Positions 9,295-19,194 are shown, numbered from the stretch's first letter. The stretch: 64,000 nt of DNA from Chloroflexota bacterium (GCA_013112685.1 JABFGC010000001.1:496001-560000), one strand, 5' to 3'. Notes: a model not told the origin generated them from the letters alone. Numbers and translations are program-made.

Positions 9295-9596
9295 AAACTG
9301 TGATTGTCTCGCATCGTTCCAAGACGGTGCAAACCCTCCTGAAACAGGCGCGCCACAAGGGCCTGATCCTTGAAATGCCCAGCGGCGAGCGCTTCATGCT
9401 GGCTCCCATCCCGGCAGGGGACTGGGTTGGCTTTGATGTCGGCGAAAGCGAAGATTTTAGCGAAGAGGCAAATGCCACTGCCAGGAACAAAGAATTGGCG
9501 AGGTTTCTATCCTCACGGAATCGAAAACATAAACCAGGGTCGGGAATCCCGATTAAAGAGGTCAGACGAAAGTTGGGTTTGAAGAAAACTTCATAG
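9291..9596 (+). CDS. putative antitoxin partner of the RelE-type toxin
   Basis: A 101-residue basic protein starting at the ATG that overlaps the toxin stop. It opens MKTVIVSHRSKTVQTLLKQA, has a short beta segment LILEMPSGERFMLAPI, an acidic middle (DVGESEDFSEEANA) and a basic tail. It does not match an antitoxin family I can name; the antitoxin role rests on the overlap with the toxin and the length. The toxin-first order is less common than antitoxin-first but known, for example in HigBA. Confidence 0.55.
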   Translation: MKTVIVSHRSKTVQTLLKQARHKGLILEMPSGERFMLAPIPAGDWVGFDVGESEDFSEEANATARNKELARFLSSRNRKHKPGSGIPIKEVRRKLGLKKTS

Positions 9597-9810
9597 GATG
9601 AGTTGCGGCTTCTGGGGATGCGCTAGAACCTTCGTACAGTGAGGGCTTTCTTCTCCGGCATAAAATGTTGCCGGATTTAACGGTGATGGATCGGCGGGCG
9701 GGACTGGACAAAAGGACGGTGTTGTCCCTGGAAGATAGGATTATCAAGAATAGGATGAGTGAAACACAACCCCAAATGATTTGTAAAATGAAGAGATGCT
9801 GGAGGAAAAA
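9597..9810. other. intergenic region with no recognisable gene
   Basis: About 210 bases without a convincing gene. It holds a small hairpin CCGGCA/TGCCGG (9653-9674) and a short open stretch reading MDRRAGLDKR that has no RBS or known family. It may be the remnant of a lost gene. Confidence 0.35.
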
Positions 9811-10383
9811 ATGGAATCAATCTATGTGGTTTTCATTGTTGTGTTTTTGGTTTTGATAATTCTTTTATTGCTGGCGGCTCTTGCCTATTTGTTTGTGCAG
9901 TTCCGGCAAATACAAGGAAAGCACGATAACATTGCTGGCGACTATCAGGCCAAAATTGAGGATGTAATCAAGGAGTACGAAGGCAAAATCCAGGATGTCA
10001 ACCTGAAACATCAAAATGAAATTGACAAAGCACGACAGCAAAGCGTGGCAGTAAGCCGCCATACCATCAAGGGACAGATCGCGGAACAAATGGCTCCATT
10101 GCTAAATGGCTTCGATTACCTGCCTTCCGATGCGCGTTTTATTGGCGACCCGATTGACTACGTCGTGTTCAAAGGGTACACGGATTTGCGCGATAATCGA
10201 GTGCTGAACGATGATTTTGAGGTTGTAATTATTGATGTGAAAAACAATAACGCTTCTTTATCGCTGAGTCAAAGGGCAATTGCAAAAGCAATACAAGAGG
10301 GAAAGGTAAAATTTGAGGTTGTTAGAATTAAAGAGGGTGGGACAGTGGAAAAACAGGAATGGAAATCTTCCAGGAAATCGTAG
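9811..10383 (+). CDS. Holliday-junction-resolvase-related membrane-anchored protein
   Basis: A 190-residue protein with an N-terminal transmembrane helix (VVFIVVFLVLIILLLLAALA), a coiled-coil-like stalk with repeated KIxDVxxxYEGKI, and a C-terminal domain matching the Endonuc_Holl family: GQIAEQMAPLL, DYLPSDARFIGDPIDYVVF, EVVIIDVKNNNASLSLSQRA and KFEVVRI. The D-x-K motif in VIIDVK and the preceding Asp residues resemble a PD-(D/E)xK nuclease core. GGAGG lies 5 bases before ATG 9811, which decides the start. Substrate unknown. Confidence 0.8.
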   Translation: MESIYVVFIVVFLVLIILLLLAALAYLFVQFRQIQGKHDNIAGDYQAKIEDVIKEYEGKIQDVNLKHQNEIDKARQQSVAVSRHTIKGQIAEQMAPLLNGFDYLPSDARFIGDPIDYVVFKGYTDLRDNRVLNDDFEVVIIDVKNNNASLSLSQRAIAKAIQEGKVKFEVVRIKEGGTVEKQEWKSSRKS

Positions 10384-10390
10384 TCTTCAT

Positions 10391-10419
10391 GCGACAGTCA
10401 CCTGTGAGGTGACTGTCGC
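10391..10419 (+). repeat. perfect 13-bp palindrome after the resolvase-related gene
   Basis: GCGACAGTCACCT and its exact complement are separated by GTG. It starts 7 bases past the stop codon but lacks a T run, so it is either a T-less terminator or a dispersed hairpin. Confidence 0.6.
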
Positions 10420-10482
10420 GCGCTCTTGGGCGATTTCTAACGTATCTCTAACCCCCTTTTCCTTGACCAAAACCCAACCTCC

Positions 10483-10521
10483 GTATAAAGTTAAGCCCGC
10501 TTAACTAAAAAGCAGGCTTAA
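10483..10521 (+). promoter_or_regulatory. promoter/operator region of the MarR gene with nested palindromes
   Basis: TATAAA (10484-10489) is followed at once by GTTAAGC-CC-GCTTAAC (10490-10505). A second, overlapping imperfect palindrome TAAGCCcGC ... GCaGGCTTA (10492-10521) reaches the start codon at 10524. This position suits autorepression by the MarR protein. Confidence 0.55.
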
Positions 10522-10523
10522 TC

Positions 10524-10985
10524 ATGACTAAATCCCTTCCCTTCTCACAAGCCATCCGCGAGTGGATGGACGTATTCATGCACCGCTCGATGCGCGGCTG
10601 GCATCTCTTCGCCAAATCAACGGGCCTTTCCCTGCCCCAGTTCAGCATCCTGATGCAGTTGCATCACAAAGGCGCGTGCGGCATGTCCGCCATCAGCGAG
10701 CGCTTCGAGATCACTCCCGCCGCTGCCAGTCAACTGGTGGACAAACTCGTCCAGAGCGGATTCATCAAACGTGATGAAGATCCGCATGACCGACGCGCAA
10801 AATTGCTGAATCTCACCGACAAAGGTAGAACGTTGATCCAACAGGGCATCGAAGAACGTTACCGCTGGGTGGAGGAACTTGAAGAGAAACTAACTGCCGA
10901 GGAACGCGCCCAGGTCATTGAAGCGCTCAACATCATGACCCGCGCCGCGCAGGAAGTGGAAACAGGTACACAAGCAGACAAGTAG
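10524..10985 (+). CDS. MarR family transcriptional regulator
   Basis: A 153-residue winged-helix regulator. The conserved blocks are LSLPQFSILMQLHHKG, the recognition helix region EITPAAASQLVDKLVQSGF and the wing IKRDEDPHDRRAKLLNLTDKG. MarR proteins repress efflux and stress genes and are released by small ligands. The next genes are a heterodimeric ABC exporter, so this is the likely local regulator of that exporter. Palindromes overlap its own promoter. The last eight codons (TGTQADK) are encoded by an 8-bp tandem repeat that continues after the stop. Confidence 0.92.
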   Translation: MTKSLPFSQAIREWMDVFMHRSMRGWHLFAKSTGLSLPQFSILMQLHHKGACGMSAISERFEITPAAASQLVDKLVQSGFIKRDEDPHDRRAKLLNLTDKGRTLIQQGIEERYRWVEELEEKLTAEERAQVIEALNIMTRAAQEVETGTQADK

Positions 10986-11033
10986 ACAAATAGACAGGTA
11001 CACAGGTACACGCGTAGGCAAGTACGTACGCAG
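10962..11033 (+). repeat. degenerate 8-bp tandem repeat running out of the MarR gene
   Basis: Nine consecutive 8-base units of the form ACARRTAS are seen (ACAGGTAC, ACAAGCAG, ACAAGTAG, ACAAATAG, ACAGGTAC, ACAGGTAC and three more divergent). The first three lie inside the coding region. The remaining bases to 11145 are low-complexity with no gene. Confidence 0.75.
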
Positions 11034-11145
11034 CTACAACTCCTCGATCTGCCCGCCCACTTCACATCCAATTCACAACCCCAGCGTACACTCCACTCAA
11101 TCTCCAGTCTCTAATTACACAATTACCAATCACCGAAAGGACACC

Positions 11146-13091
11146 ATGCAAGCAACCTTATCCCACCCTCGCGCCCGCACGCGACCCCGTTCTTCATCCA
11201 ACAAGGGGATTGGGCGCGCCATCCGTTATTTGACGCGTTACAAGCAACAGGCTCTTTTACCGTATGTCTTCTTGGTCATCGCCACGCTCTCGCAACTGGC
11301 GGTGCCGCGCATGATCCGCAATGTCATTGATGCAGTGACCAGCGGTTACGTTGCAGATCAAATCCTGCAAGCATTGGATAAGATTCCCGCGCAATTCGTC
11401 AGCGCGGCGCTGCCGAAGATTCTGGAGGCTACGGGTAGACCAGAGTCCCTGACGCTGGATCAACTCAAAGTCCAGTTGGAAGCGGACGTGACGAACGCGC
11501 CCCAGGCGTTGGTGATCGCGCTGGTCTCCATCATCCTCTTCGCGGCGCTGCGCGGTCTCTTCGCGTTTTTGCAGGCGTTCTGGGCGGAGAAGAATTCGCA
11601 GGCGGTCGCGTATGATCTACGTAACGACCTCTATGCAAAGATTCAACGGTTGTCATTTTCGTATCACGACAGGAATCAAACAGGACAGTTGATGATCCGC
11701 GCCACCGACGATGTCGAGAAAGTGCGCCTGTTCATCGGGCAGGGACTCCTGCAACTCGTGGGCGCGGTGATTTTGCTCGGCGGCACGGTGATCATTTTGT
11801 TCACGTCCAACGTCGCGCTGGCATGGACGGCGATGCCGATTTTGCCTGTTGCCATCGTGACCTTTGTGATCTTTGCCAGCCTGGCCCAGCCGATGTTTAC
11901 CAAAGTGCAGCAGAAGTTGTCGCATTTGAACACGGTGTTGCAGGAAAATCTCGCGGGCATAAAAGTGATCAAAGCGTTCACGCGCGAGAAGGAGCAGCAG
12001 GCGAAATTCCGCGCCGCCGCAGACGACACGATGAACCAGCAGATCGCGGTCTCGCGTTTGTTCACGTTCATGTTCCCGTTCATATTCCTGGTGGCGATCT
12101 CGGACAAGCCGCGATCTTGTACGTGGGCGGCAAACAGATCATCGTCGGCGCGCTCAGTCTCGGCGCGTGGCAGGAGTTCTCGCTTTATTTGATGTATCTC
12201 TTTTTCCCCATCATGATGTTCGGCATGATCGTCACGCAAATGGGACAGGCAGGCGCGTCCGCCGAGCGCATCTTCGAGATCCTCGACGCGAAGTCCGACA
12301 TCGTGGATAAGCCCGATGCGATCAAACTCCCTCCTGTGAAAGGGAACGTCAAATTCGAGAACGTGACCTTCCGTTATTTCGGCGGAGGCGAGCCTGTGTT
12401 GAACAACGTCTCGTTCGAAGCCAATGCAGGCGAGACCATTGCATTGCTCGGCGCGACCGGCTCAGGCAAGACGACCATCATCAACCTGTTGCCGCGATTC
12501 TACGATCCAAGCGAAGGAAAAATTACGATTGACGGCTATGACCTGCGGGACGTGACTCTCGATTCGCTTCGTTCGCAAATCGGAATTGTCTTGCAGGAAA
12601 CGACGCTCTTCAGCGGCACGATCCGTGAGAACATCGCCTTTGGCAAACCCGACGCCACTCAACGGGAGATCGAAGCCGCCGCGCAAGCCGCCGCCGCGCA
12701 TGACTTCATCACCTCCTTCCCCGACGGCTACAACACACACGTCGGCGAGCGCGGTCAGACGCTCTCTGGCGGACAGAAACAACGCGTCGCTATCGCCCGC
12801 GCGCTTTTGCTCAATCCTCGAATTCTCATCCTCGATGACTCAACTTCATCCGTTGATCTCACCACCGAAGCGCAGATTCAAAAAGCGCTTGATACGCTCA
12901 TGCAAGGTCGCACGTCGTTTGTCATCGCGCAGCGCATCAGCACCGTGATGAACGCCGACAAGATCATCGTCCTCGATAAAGGTCAAATCGTCGCGCAAGG
13001 CAAACACGCGGAACTTATGGAGGAAGAACCTATCTATGCGGAGATTTACAACTCGCAGTTGTTGCCAGAAACTCATAGCATTCAAGGTTGA
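11146..13091 (+). CDS. heterodimeric ABC exporter, subunit with degenerate ATP site (frameshifted)
   Basis: A type I exporter half: about 350 residues of membrane domain then an ATP-binding domain. The nucleotide domain has Walker A GATGSGKTT and signature LSGGQKQ, but Walker B ends LDDSTSS (Asp in place of the catalytic Glu) and the switch His is Gln (FVIAQRIS). This is the degenerate partner of the next gene. One base is missing near 12101-12103; adding G joins VAIS to GQAAILYVGGKQI. The substrate loop after the first helix is unusually long (about 80 residues). AAAGGA precedes the ATG. Likely a lipid or drug exporter under the upstream MarR. Confidence 0.9.
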
Positions 13092-13124
13092 TCGCATGAA
13101 CATACAAAACAAAAATTTCCCACG

Positions 13125-13280
13125 TCATTGCGAGGGCGTTGGTCGAGTAGCAGCGCCTCGCGCCACGTATCGAGACCACGCCCGAAGCAATCTCCCACTT
13201 GAGAAGAACATCTCATCGAAGAGACTTCACCGATTAACTGGGGATTGCTTCGTCGCAAAGTGCGCTCCTCGCAATGACAT
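13125..13280. repeat. long dispersed repeat with CATTGCGAGG/CCTCGCAATG ends (family A)
   Basis: Inverted ends GTCATTGCGAGG and CCTCGCAATGAC enclose GAAGCAATC and GATTGCTTCGTCGC blocks. Related copies are at 24550-24648 and 37821-37916. It fills the gap between the two ABC subunit genes. Confidence 0.8.
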
Positions 13281-13292
13281 GCGGAGGTCGTT

Positions 13293-15323
13293 ATGATGCA
13301 CGGACCTGCTGGCGCGGGTGGTCGCTTCGGCGGCATGTTGAATCAGGAAACCATCAAGCCGCGCAACCTCGGTGAAACGCTGGGTCGCCTCGGTGGATAT
13401 TTCAACCGCTTCTGGTACATGATCTTGCTTGCGGTTGGTTTTGTCGTCGTTGCCACCTGGACGCAGGTGACGACTCCCGAATTGATGGGACAGGCGACGG
13501 ATTGCTTCCTCGTCCCTACAGGCGCTTCGACGGAAGGCTTCGCTTCATTCTTCCCTCAGGCTGGCTCTCAAACCCAAGCCTCTTCCTCCTGTTATCTCGC
13601 CACGGATGATACATCGTCGTTGTCATTCACGCGCCGACTCATCTACAACGCCTACACCCTCGGCGGATTCGATGTTCCCAACCCTGCCACTATGACCAGC
13701 GGACAGCGCATCGAAGGCATGTTCCGCTTCATCCTGGTCATGATCGGCTTGTACGTCCTCGGCGCTGTGCTGACGGGTCTCACCTTCTTCACCATGGCAT
13801 GGACGGGTCAGCACGTGCTGCGCGTCCTGCGTGTGGAAGTGTTCGAGCAGCTGCACCGCCTCTCGCTGAGTTATTACTCCCAACACGAAGCAGGCGACCT
13901 GATGAGCCGTATCACCAACGACACGACCGCAATCGAACAAGCCTTCTCTTTCGCGCTGGTCAACGTGTTCAGCGGAATTTTGTCGCTGGTCTGGGTCGCC
14001 TACAAAATGCTGACTGCGAATGTGCCGTTCGCGTTGCTTTCACTTTCTGTTGCGCCGATCATGTTCCTCGCAACGGTGTATTTTTCAAACCAGGCGCGCA
14101 AAGCCTTCCGCGTCTCGCGGCAGGAGATCGGCAACGTCAACGCCGAGTTGCAGGAGAGCATCGCGGCCGTGCGCGAAGTGCAGGCCTTCAACCGCGCCGA
14201 CGAGAACATTGAACAGTTCAAGGAAGTCAACGCCGCCAATCGCGACGCTAACGTGCGCGCGGTGGCATACACCTCCGCGCTTGCTCCGACGCTCGAAGCA
14301 TTATCTTACGTCGCGCTGGCTATCGTCACGGGCGTGGGCGGATGGTATCTGCTCAAGGGCCAAAGTTTATTCGGCACAACCGTCACGCTTGGTTTGGTCG
14401 TGACCTTCCTTGCCTACGTCCAGCGTTTCAACCAGCCGATTCAACAAATTGCGGTCTTGTGGACGAACATCCAAAATGCCATCGCGGGCGCGGAACGCAT
14501 CTTCAACATCCTCGATGAAAAACCTGCGGTAACCGACAAACCCAACACGATGACTATGCCTCCGATCAAGGGACTGGTCGAATTCCAAAGCGCTTCGCAC
14601 TCCTACGAAGACGGTGTGCCTGTGCTGAAGGATGTCTCGTTCACTGCCCAGCCTGGACAAACCATCGCCATCGTCGGTCCGACAGGCGCGGGCAAGACGA
14701 CCATCATCAATTTGATTCCGCGCTTCTACGACGTGACCTCTGGCTCCGTCAAAATTGACGGCATTGATGTCCGCGACGTGACGATGAAGAGTCTGCGTGA
14801 ACAGATTGGCATCGTGCTTCAAGATACTTTTCTATTCAGCCAGAGCGTGATGGAAAATGTCCGCTTTGGGCGACCCGACGCGACCGATGAAGAAGTGATG
14901 AGGGCAATCAAGTTAGCCAATGCGGATTCGTTCATCGAGCGGCTCCCCGAAAAATATCAGACTGTCCTCGGCGAACGCGGCTCGGGCTTGAGTCAGGGTC
15001 AAAGGCAACTGCTTTCGATTGCGCGCGCCGCGCTGTCAGACCCGAAGATTCTCATTCTGGACGAAGCCACCTCCAGCGTGGACACGCGAACCGAGCGTCT
15101 CATCCAAAAGGCATTCGATGAGTTACTCAAAGGTCGCACCGCGTTCGTCATCGCGCACCGCTTATCCACCATTCGCAATGCGGATATTATTCTGGTGTTG
15201 AAGGATGGTCAGATCATCGAGCGCGGCAGGCACGATGAGTTGCTTGCGAAGGAGGGGTTCTATTACGATTTGTATATGAGCCAGTTCAAAAAACAGGAGG
15301 AGATGGAGGCAATTTCCATGTAA
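13293..15323 (+). CDS. heterodimeric ABC exporter, catalytic subunit
   Basis: A 676-residue exporter half with six membrane helices and a nucleotide-binding domain: Walker A GPTGAGKTT, Walker B LDEATSSVD with the catalytic Glu, and switch His AFVIAHRLST. Its signature is LSQGQ, not LSGGQ, matching the usual asymmetry in which this motif faces the degenerate site of the partner. A roughly 90-residue extracytoplasmic insertion follows helix 1 (ATDCFLVPTG ...). GGAGG lies before the ATG. It pairs with the upstream gene despite the intervening repeat. Confidence 0.93.
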   Translation: MMHGPAGAGGRFGGMLNQETIKPRNLGETLGRLGGYFNRFWYMILLAVGFVVVATWTQVTTPELMGQATDCFLVPTGASTEGFASFFPQAGSQTQASSSCYLATDDTSSLSFTRRLIYNAYTLGGFDVPNPATMTSGQRIEGMFRFILVMIGLYVLGAVLTGLTFFTMAWTGQHVLRVLRVEVFEQLHRLSLSYYSQHEAGDLMSRITNDTTAIEQAFSFALVNVFSGILSLVWVAYKMLTANVPFALLSLSVAPIMFLATVYFSNQARKAFRVSRQEIGNVNAELQESIAAVREVQAFNRADENIEQFKEVNAANRDANVRAVAYTSALAPTLEALSYVALAIVTGVGGWYLLKGQSLFGTTVTLGLVVTFLAYVQRFNQPIQQIAVLWTNIQNAIAGAERIFNILDEKPAVTDKPNTMTMPPIKGLVEFQSASHSYEDGVPVLKDVSFTAQPGQTIAIVGPTGAGKTTIINLIPRFYDVTSGSVKIDGIDVRDVTMKSLREQIGIVLQDTFLFSQSVMENVRFGRPDATDEEVMRAIKLANADSFIERLPEKYQTVLGERGSGLSQGQRQLLSIARAALSDPKILILDEATSSVDTRTERLIQKAFDELLKGRTAFVIAHRLSTIRNADIILVLKDGQIIERGRHDELLAKEGFYYDLYMSQFKKQEEMEAISM

Positions 15324-15328
15324 CCGGC

Positions 15329-15356
15329 TGTAGGGCGGGTTTTAACCCGCCTTACA
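15329..15356. terminator. bidirectional terminator-like palindrome between convergent genes
   Basis: TGTAGGGCGGGTT pairs with AACCCGCCtTACA and is followed by ATATTTTT on the plus strand. The stop codon of the minus-strand HAD gene (15352-15354) lies inside the right arm. Confidence 0.65.
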
Positions 15357-16011
15357 ATATTTTTAACAACTTTGGGGTATCTTCCAATATTTCATCCGCC
15401 CCCATTTTCCTCAGTTCATGCTCCTCGCCGAAGCCGCATAGGACGCCCACCGTCTGCGCGCCTGCCGATTTGCCCGCGCGGATGTCCACGGTGGTATCGC
15501 CGATCATCACGCAGTTTTCGGGAGCGACGTTCATCTTCTGCGCGGCAAGCAGCACCGGGTCGGGATACGGCTTGGTGTGCGCAGCCGATAAGCCGGTAAT
15601 GACCGCATCGAAATACCGGACGAGGTCGTACTGTTCGAGAAACGCCATCGTGCCGCGTTCATCCCGCGCGCTGACCACGGACATCGGATAACGTCCGTGC
15701 AGTTGCTTGAGCATATCGTCCACGCCGGGGACGAGCAGGAAATTCCTCGATGATTGCTTTCGGTGGCGATACAGCCAGTTGATGACGGCGACCATCTCAT
15801 CGTCGAGGTGAAGCGTATCCGCGAGACCGAGCAGGGCGTTGCCGGGCGATTCGATCCACATCACGATGCGGCGGGCGGTATGACCGGGGTCTTTGAAAAT
15901 AAAACGGGGGAGAAACCGGGAGACTTTCTGGGCGTACAGGTCGTCGGTGTCGCTCAGCGTGCCGTCCACATCGAAACAAAGCGCCTGGACTTTTTGGGGA
16001 TTGATGGGCAT
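15352..16011 (-). CDS. HAD family phosphatase (phosphoglycolate-phosphatase-like)
   Basis: A 219-residue HAD hydrolase. Motif I is DVDGTLSDTD (nucleophile Asp about 14), motif II VVSARDERG, motif III with the Lys of HTKPYPDP, and motif IV MIGDTTVDIRAGKSAGA. The helical cap after motif I marks it as a C1-cap phosphatase like Gph or pyrophosphatase PpaX. The substrate cannot be told. A TACAAT box lies 6 bases before its ATG, so the transcript may be leaderless. Confidence 0.87.
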   Translation of the reverse strand: MPINPQKVQALCFDVDGTLSDTDDLYAQKVSRFLPRFIFKDPGHTARRIVMWIESPGNALLGLADTLHLDDEMVAVINWLYRHRKQSSRNFLLVPGVDDMLKQLHGRYPMSVVSARDERGTMAFLEQYDLVRYFDAVITGLSAAHTKPYPDPVLLAAQKMNVAPENCVMIGDTTVDIRAGKSAGAQTVGVLCGFGEEHELRKMGADEILEDTPKLLKIL

Positions 16012-16017
16012 GGATTA

Positions 16018-16023
16018 ATTGTA
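16018..16023 (-). promoter_or_regulatory. -10 box of a leaderless HAD transcript
   Basis: TACAAT on the minus strand ends 6 bases before the ATG at 16011; no Shine-Dalgarno sequence is visible. Confidence 0.5.
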
Positions 16024-16067
16024 CCAAAGGGACTATACTTAACATGGTGTAGGAATACTGGGTACAA

Positions 16068-18202
16068 ATGTCTGAAGGTCGCACTCGTCCTCTGCTTGAA
16101 TTGCTGGTCAAAGTCAGCCGTGAAGTCGCCACTGCCTTGGACCTTCGAACCGTCCTGCAACGGTTGTTGTTTGCCGCCATTCAATATGTGGGCGGCGAGC
16201 GCGGCAGCATCATCGTGATGGACGACTTCGGCAAACCCGTGGATGCGACCATCGTGTACGGCAGGCAGTTCCACGACCACACCACACAGCAGTTGCGCGA
16301 GACGATGGAACGCGGGCTGGCAGGCTGGGTGGTTCAAAACCGCAAACCCGCCCCGGTGCCCGACACCAGCAAGGACGAACGCTGGCGCGCCGCGCGGACG
16401 ACGCCGTGGAAAAGACCGGCGCAAAGTCGGCGATCTGCGTGCCGCTCATGGCGCGCGAACGCATGGTGGGGGTGCTGACGCTCGTTCATCCCGTCCCTAA
16501 CACCTTCAACGGCGAACACCTTGAATTAATGCAGGCGATTGCAGACCGGGGCAAGCATCGCGGGCCCTGAATGCGCGCCTGTACACCGAAACCCAGCGCA
16601 CGGCGCGGGTCATGTCGGCGCTGGCGGAAGGGGCGGCGGCGATCAACACCTCGCTGGCAATGCAGGATGTCCTGCGCCGCATCCTCAACCAGACGATGCA
16701 GGCGCTTCAGGTCGAGACGGTGGCGCTGGCGTTGATTGACAACAACGATCAACTCGTCTTCCAGGCGGCGGCGGGGAACAACTTTGGGAAGATTCCCGGA
16801 AGCCGCATCCCGAACAGCAAAGGGCTGGCTGGACTGGTCATGCGCGAGGGGCAGGGGATGGTGGTGCCTGCCGTCCAACAGGACCCGCGTTACGGCGAAG
16901 TGGACAGGCTCAACGGAGTCGAGATGCGCGGTCTCGCCATCGCCCCGATCCAGGCGCAGGGAAAAGTCATCGGCGTGCTGGAGGCGATCAATCCCACCAA
17001 CGGCTCGTTCGACCCGGACGCGCTGGTGGTGATGACCGGCTTGGGCAGCCTCGCCGGGACGACGATCCAGAACGCGGAACTGTTCGAACAGCTGCAAAAG
17101 GCGCACCAGCACTACCGCGAACTGTTCAGAAGACAGCGTGGATACGATCCTGATCACGGATTTCAACGGCAGGATTTTGGAAGCGAACCGCCGCGCGGTT
17201 TCGTTGAGCGGCTACAACGTCGAGAGACTGCGTTCCCTGAACATTGACCAACTGCACGAAGTGAACTGGACCCTGATCGGGGAGCGGTTCGAGATCCTCC
17301 GGCGGAACGGCGGATGCAACTACGAAGCGGGCTTGCACCGGCTGGACGGCGGCATCGTCCCCGTCGAGGTGTATGCGCGCTATGTGGAATTCGAGGACGC
17401 CGACTCCATCCAATGGATCATGCGGGACATCACCGCGCGCAAGGAACTGGACGCCCTGCGCGACGACATGACCTCCATGATCTTCCACGACCTGCGTTCG
17501 CCGCTGGGCAACATCGTTTCGAGCCTGGAGATGATGAGCACCCTGCTCCCGGAAGACGACACGCTGAGTTCCATGCTCACCATTGCGCGGAATTCCACCG
17601 CCCGCATCCAGCGGCTGGTGAATTCCCTGCTCGACATCAACCGCCTCGAAGCCGGACAGCCGATCGTGGACCAGAACTCCATTGACCCGATTGCGCTGAT
17701 CCGCGAGTCGCTGCGCGATGTAGAACCCTCCGCCGCCGCGCGCCAGCAGGCGCTGGTCAATCATGCCACCAGCGTGCTTCCGCTCATCTGGGTGGATGTG
17801 GACATGATCTACCGCGTGTTCGTCAACCTGCTGGAAAACGCCATCAAGTTCACGCCGGTGGGCGGACGCATCGAGATCGGCGCGCAGACCACGTCCGACG
17901 GCGCGTACGTCAGGTTCTACGTGCGCGATTCCGGTCCCGGTATTTCCGCGGTGGACCAGGAACGCATCTTCGAGAAATTTACCCGCCTGCGCGGCAGGAA
18001 CCGCCCGGGCGGACTGGGAGTGGGGCTGGCGTTTTGCCGGCTGGCGGTGCACGGGCACGGAGGCGACATCCACGTGGAAAGCGAGACGGATAAAGGCACC
18101 ATCTTCTGGCTCACCCTGCCCGTCGCAAAGAAACAAGCCACAGGTCAGCTCAAACGCCAGACCGGGCGCCTGACCTTCAAGCCGGACCAAAAACAAAATT
18201 AG
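16068..18202 (+). CDS. GAF-GAF-PAS sensor histidine kinase (multiple frameshifts)
   Basis: A soluble sensor kinase of about 710 residues. Two GAF domains (ERGSIIVMDDFGKPV ...; LRRILNQTMQALQVETVAL ...), a PAS domain (DTILITDFNGRILEANRRA), HisKA with FHDLRSPLGN (phospho-accepting His) and a HATPase with NLLENAIKFTP, DSGPGIS and GLGVGL. Four indels break it: a missing C near 16390, extra G in 16548-16551 and 16562-16564, and an extra A near 17128. Each correction rejoins conserved sequence (e.g. DRASIAALNARLYTETQ). No response regulator is adjacent. Either errors or a real pseudogene are possible; errors are favoured by the intact 3' half. Confidence 0.85.
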
Positions 18203-18252
18203 ACGACTTCGGAGGCAGGCACGCGCTTCCAAATCCACCCATTGAAGCAAAG

Positions 18253-18316
18253 AACTTCGAAAGTTCCACTTTCGGAACAAGCCCTGAAGGAAAACTTCAG
18301 GATTCCGAACGTCGTT
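18253..18316. repeat. paired short hairpins before the MBL gene
   Basis: CGAAAGTtccACTTTCG is followed by CCTGAAGgaaaaCTTCAGG. Composition resembles the hairpins at 49546-49602. They fill the gap between the kinase stop and the next gene. Confidence 0.5.
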
Positions 18317-18335
18317 TAATCATATCAGGAGCATC

Positions 18336-19194
18336 ATGCAGGAGATCACCAAGAACATTTACATCGAGGACCAATACCCCGGCGTGACGCTGGGAGTGAT
18401 CGTCACCCCGCGCGGGTTGATCCAGATTGATGCGCCGCCCTCGCCGGAGGAGGCGCGTTCCTGGCGCGCTTCGCTGATGAGTCTGGGCGGCGGCATGGAG
18501 CGCGTGCTGGTCAACATGGATGCGCATCCCGACCGCACGCTGGGCGCGCGCGCCATGGACTGCACCGTCATCGCCCACGAAAAGACCGCCAGCATCTTCC
18601 GTACCCGCCCCAGCACCTTCAAGGCGCAGGGAGAGGAAACCGGCGCCGATTGGGAATCCATCCCCGGCTTGGGCAGTGTCCGCTGGGCGCCGCCGGAGGT
18701 CTCCTTCTCCGACCAGATGACCCTGCACTGGGGCGATTCGCCCGTCCTGCTGGAACATCATCCGGGTCCGTCCAACGGTTCGATCTGGGTGCACCTGCCG
18801 CAGGAGAAGGTTTTGTTTGTCGGCGATACCGTGTTGAAAAACCAGCCGCCCTTCCCGGCTGGCTCGAACCTCAAAGCCTGGCTCGCGTCCCTCAACCTGC
18901 TCCCCGGACTCGTCCTTCAAGGGGTACGCGTTCATCAGCGGCCGCGGCGGCGTGGTGAACACAGCCGCCATTAAAGCCCAGTATGATTTCCTCAAGCACG
19001 TCCACGACAAACTGGAAAGGATCACCACGAAAAAACCCAAACCCGCCGCCGTCGAGAAGATGGTCACATCCCTACTCACCTGGTTCAAAGCCCCCGCCGC
19101 ACGGCAGAAACAGTTTGCCCAACGCCTGCGCTACGGACTGCTCCACTACAACGCGCGCCAGTATCACGTTGCCAGCATGGCGGACGAAGACTAG
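18336..19194 (+). CDS. metallo-beta-lactamase-fold hydrolase-like protein (frameshifted)
   Basis: An MBL-fold protein of about 285 residues. Fold landmarks are LGVIVTPRGLIQIDAPPS, VLVNMDAHPDRTLGA at the place of the HxHxDH motif, LEHHPGPSNGSIWVHLP and VLFVGDTVL. The first metal motif is degenerate (one His and an Arg replacing the last His), so activity is uncertain. An extra C in CCCC (18902-18905) breaks the frame; the corrected read is LLPDSSFKGYAFISGRGG, and the C-terminus continues to the stop directly before the asparaginase gene. Confidence 0.72.

Noticed and set aside
9665..9856. A gene reading MLPDLTVMDRRAGL
   Set aside because: No RBS, no known family, and it overlaps the well-supported start at 9811.
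10962..11033. Possible CRISPR array
   Set aside because: Units are 8 bases and contiguous with no spacers.
16380..17130. Programmed frameshifting
   Set aside because: Breaks occur in many unrelated genes, in both directions and with no slippery site plus stimulator; error or decay is simpler.
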